In this document: positions 62,148-64,000 of the stretch, one piece after another
Position numbering within the stretch: position 1 is the first letter of the stretch
Layout: each line of letters starts with the position of its first letter
Assembly (NCBI GenBank): GCA_051531935.1
Contig: JAOPTR010000007.1
Location: forward strand, 186,001 to 250,000
DNA from: OCS116 sp051531935
GTDB lineage: Bacteria; Pseudomonadota; Alphaproteobacteria; Rhizobiales; OSC116
Length of the DNA stretch: 64,000 bases
Direction: 5' to 3'
The notes under the pieces: model-generated
The model's input: only the letters and a program-made list of their open reading frames with translations
Databases searched by the model: none
Told to the model about the DNA's origin: nothing
Position numbers and translations under genes: made by a program

Positions 62148-62570
62148 ATGAAATCAAGTTTTTTTAAATTTATATTCACGGCAATCGCGCTCACATTTAT
62201 ATTGCCAAATGCCACAAATGCCGTTGATCAAAATGCCATAGATTGTGAAAGCCCGATGTTGCAAGTCGATATGAATTATTGCGCCTACCAAGATTATATG
62301 GCTGCAGATGCAGAATTAAACATCATTTATAAACGTACAAAAAAATCCATGGAAGAAGTGGACAAATATCTACTCGGTGACTTTAAAGGTGCTGCAAAAT
62401 CTTTATTACATGCCCAAAGAGCTTGGATTAAATACCGAGATTTAGCTTGTGATACTGAAGGTTATTCGTTTAGAGGTGGCTCAATGGAGCCGCTTATTGT
62501 GAGCACTTGTAAAGAGCGGTTGACTCTGTTGCGCACCGAAGACTTAAAATCACTTATCAGCATGAATTAA
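62148..62570 (+). CDS. LprI-like (DUF1311) exported protein
   Basis: This is a 140-residue protein with a signal peptide (MKSSFFKFIFTAIALTFILPNATNA) followed by the LprI/DUF1311 pattern: DCESPMLQVDMNYCAYQDYMAADAELNIIYKR near 32-63, then AQRAWIKYRDLACDTEGYSFRGGSMEPLIVSTCKERLTLLRTEDL. Four cysteines (near 33, 45, 103 and 124) probably form two disulfides. Mycobacterial LprI inhibits lysozyme; many relatives are uncharacterised. Its 3' end overlaps the convergent NTF2-like gene by 21 bases. Confidence 0.85.
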   Translation: MKSSFFKFIFTAIALTFILPNATNAVDQNAIDCESPMLQVDMNYCAYQDYMAADAELNIIYKRTKKSMEEVDKYLLGDFKGAAKSLLHAQRAWIKYRDLACDTEGYSFRGGSMEPLIVSTCKERLTLLRTEDLKSLISMN

Positions 62571-62924
62571 GTTTTTGTAATAAGGGGTGGTTTCGAATTC
62601 AGCGTTCAATATAGAGCAAGACACCAGATTGTCTTTCACGCAGATGGTTTCATGAACAGGTAGCACAAAATATTCAGGGTCCAAATAGATGAGATTATAT
62701 ATGTGATAATATTTGCACTCGTCATAGGATTCGAATAGATGAAGCGTTTCAAAACAAGATATAATATTGCGATTACGCTCGAACTCGATGAAATTTTTGG
62801 CGCCAGATACATAATTTAGAGAAGACTTAAAATAAAAATCAACGGTGAGTAAATCATTCAACTTATCCCATTGATGATTGCGTCCTATATTTGTAAATCT
62901 GGATATTAAATCTGCATGTTTCAT
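62550..62924 (-). CDS. Small NTF2-like protein, unknown function
   Basis: This 124-residue protein looks like a SnoaL/NTF2-like fold by size and pattern: an N-terminal helix (ADLISRFTNIGRNHQWDKLNDLLTVDFYF), then a strand-rich half with YNLIYLDPEYFVLPVHETICV. I cannot assign a function. It carries four cysteines. It is divergent from another NTF2-like gene at 63128 and overlaps LprI at the 3' end by 21 bases. Base composition is more AT-rich than the operons to the left. Confidence 0.6.
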   Translation of the reverse strand: MKHADLISRFTNIGRNHQWDKLNDLLTVDFYFKSSLNYVSGAKNFIEFERNRNIISCFETLHLFESYDECKYYHIYNLIYLDPEYFVLPVHETICVKDNLVSCSILNAEFETTPYYKNLIHADK

Positions 62925-63127
62925 AGGTTACACTCACATATTTAATACGGGTGTAGAATCTATCTTTTTGTTTTAAGACTTTGTAATCACAAGCCGTGTA
63001 GCCAAAATCGCCAATTATAGTACGTTTTGAACCTATGAAAGTTGTAAACATTTAGACTTGTTAACTCCTGTTAAACCAATGTGGAGTAGTATCGAGGGAT
63101 TGGGGGAACCAATAATCGAGTAGTAGA

Positions 63128-63580
63128 ATGTCGCAAAATTTAAGATTAGTTAGTTATTTCGTCAGCGAATTTTATCACAATAAAATGATAGAATTAGAAC
63201 ATATAACATCTCCCAACTTTAGTTTTACACTACATACAGAGAAAAAACAGACTTTCAAAGAGTTTGCCGAACGTATGAGTTATGTAACCGAAAACGCTAA
63301 ATTAGAAATTGGTGACATTCGCACACAGGACGATGTATATTTTTATGCTTCTGCAGAACTGAGCATTCCCAATGGGGATGCTGGAGACTATATTGTGCAT
63401 GGTGAGAACAGATTCATGGTGAAAAACGGATTGCTTGACGAAGTTAAAGTTACATATGATTTATGCGCCGAAGATTTTATCGTCATTCAACAATTATTGG
63501 TTAGAAGCGCCTTAAAAGCCATTCCCCGCGTTCTTGAAATGGCTGGTTCGCTTGCAGAAGACGAATTGTTATTTATTTAA
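63128..63580 (+). CDS. NTF2-like protein, unknown function
   Basis: This 150-residue protein has a helix-rich N-terminus (LVSYFVSEFYHNKMIELEHITSPNFSFTLH) followed by alternating strands (EIGDIRTQDDVYFYASAELSIPNGDAGDYIVHGENRFMVKNGLLDEVKVTYD), the layout of the NTF2/SnoaL superfamily. A further helix, IQQLLVRSALKAIPRVLEMAGSL, ends it. The ribosome binding site is weak (CGAG), and a small hairpin ATTGG/CCAAT lies just upstream. It may act as a pair with the divergent gene at 62550, but no partner enzyme is seen. Confidence 0.65.
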   Translation: MSQNLRLVSYFVSEFYHNKMIELEHITSPNFSFTLHTEKKQTFKEFAERMSYVTENAKLEIGDIRTQDDVYFYASAELSIPNGDAGDYIVHGENRFMVKNGLLDEVKVTYDLCAEDFIVIQQLLVRSALKAIPRVLEMAGSLAEDELLFI

Positions 63581-63955
63581 CTACATAAACATTCTGACCT
63601 TATTGTTGTGTCCGCTTGCTAAGCCGAGCGGCCGATTTTGGGCTTGCAAAATTTCCAACAATTGAACCAAATTTTTATATCCTATTTTTAGTACGCATAG
63701 GGGTGAATTTTTATGCCTATTGGCATTGTCGCGCCTAGCATTTAGCATTTTTTAGATTTCATATTGACTAATAGGTTGCCAACGCAAGGTAGTGGTTTTA
63801 ACAGTTTATTTTTAGTAAATGATGTTTTTATAGTGTTGGCATTAAAGTCATCTATTTGTTTTACCTATATATTTCAGTTCGATTTGACATAGGTCAAGTT
63901 TTCAATATCATGTGCTTGTAGTAATTGTTAACAAAAGGCAGTTGGGGAGGTTAAA
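63581..63955. other. Spacer with an FNR-type site before a gene cut by the edge
   Basis: I see no gene in these 375 bases. There is a GC-richer patch at about 63610-63650 (GCTTGCTAAGCCGAGCGGCC) with GCTTGC repeated nearby, a possible terminator or small structured element, then AT-rich sequence with an FNR/FixK-type box at 63884-63897 and a strong ribosome binding site at 63944-63950. Confidence 0.5.
63884..63897. promoter_or_regulatory. FNR/FixK-type binding site
   Basis: TTGACATAGGTCAA matches the FNR/FixK/DNR pattern TTGAY-N4-RTCAA with perfect arms. It lies 58 bases before the putative TTG start at 63956, the usual distance for activation at low oxygen. Confidence 0.7.
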
Positions 63956-64000
63956 TTGCTTGATTATTCCAGCGAAGAAAATCAAGAAAAATATAATAAC
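63956..64000 (+). CDS. Start of a gene cut by the right window edge
   Basis: TTG at 63956 follows GGGGAGG with 5-base spacing, and the frame is open for the 15 codons present (MLDYSSEENQEKYNN). This is too short to identify. The FNR/FixK-type box upstream points to a low-oxygen-regulated product, such as a terminal oxidase or denitrification gene, but that is inference only. Confidence 0.45.
   Translation, partial: MLDYSSEENQEKYNN

Noticed and set aside
62863..63051. Minus-strand 62-codon frame upstream of the NTF2-like gene
   Set aside because: It overlaps the NTF2-like gene start by 62 bases, lacks a ribosome binding site and shows no family pattern.
63600..63660. Possible tRNA or structured RNA in the GC-richer patch
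   Set aside because: No cloverleaf, TPsiC-like arm or terminator T-run could be drawn from the sequence.
1..64000. CRISPR arrays, insertion sequences, integrase genes or prophage
   Set aside because: No repeat-spacer pattern, transposase, integrase or phage structural gene was found on reading both strands; DUF1353 alone is not evidence for a phage.

Overview
The window is AT-rich, densely coding chromosomal DNA from an alphaproteobacterium. The argD-argF-hslO order, the coaBC-dut-Rrf2-cysK block, the SitABCD-type metal transporter and a bmpA-type nucleoside operon with deo genes all fit a lineage related to the Hyphomicrobiales or neighbouring marine alphaproteobacteria. I cannot name the genus from sequence alone. 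I saw no rRNA, tRNA, CRISPR array, insertion sequence or prophage.

Layout. 1-6 kb (minus strand): the start of an RND efflux permease cut by the window edge, its membrane-fusion partner, Hsp33, and two arginine biosynthesis genes. 6.2-10 kb (plus): coenzyme A biosynthesis (coaBC), dUTPase, a cysteine-free Rrf2 regulator, cysteine synthase, and an exported SH3 protein. 10-18 kb: small membrane and exported proteins, pseudouridine catabolism (psuK-psuG), a FMN-dependent lactate dehydrogenase divergent from a FadR-type regulator with a perfect operator between them, and two LysR regulators. 18-28 kb: tandem MFS paralogues, an AI-2E family permease, an OYE flavoenzyme divergent from an HxlR regulator, an aldo/keto reductase with a pirin, a membrane protein/XRE pair, an M23 peptidase and a NadM-Nudix fusion. 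28.9-31.1 kb is loosely coding: it holds a two-hairpin structure ending in a U-tract (candidate small RNA), an M20 amidohydrolase and a decayed coding stretch. 31-36.6 kb: a complete type I secretion operon followed by a membrane-anchored zinc metallopeptidase. 36.8-49.9 kb: a nucleoside uptake and salvage operon under a SorC-type regulator. 50-60 kb (mostly minus): a LysE exporter with a P-loop kinase, a two-gene ABC-2 exporter, DUF3179, DUF1353 and AhpD-like proteins, and a four-gene Mn/Fe ABC importer. 60-64 kb: poorly characterised secreted, membrane and NTF2-like proteins, ending at an FNR/FixK-type box in front of a gene cut by the right edge.

How the genes work together. The clearest system is the nucleoside operon. 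A BMP-family binding protein, a double ABC ATPase and two permeases import nucleosides. Cytidine deaminase, purine nucleoside phosphorylase and pyrimidine-nucleoside phosphorylase release (deoxy)ribose-1-phosphate. Phosphopentomutase and deoxyribose-phosphate aldolase turn deoxyribose-phosphate into glyceraldehyde-3-phosphate and acetaldehyde, and an unusual one-and-a-half-domain aldehyde dehydrogenase probably oxidises the acetaldehyde.

Two signals cut across the genes. First, hand-counted lines suggest that G/C strand bias changes from C-rich to G-rich on the plus strand at about 25-29 kb, as at a replication origin. Second, many divergent promoters contain perfect palindromes that are good operator candidates. 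All functional calls are from reading the proteins; no database search was run.
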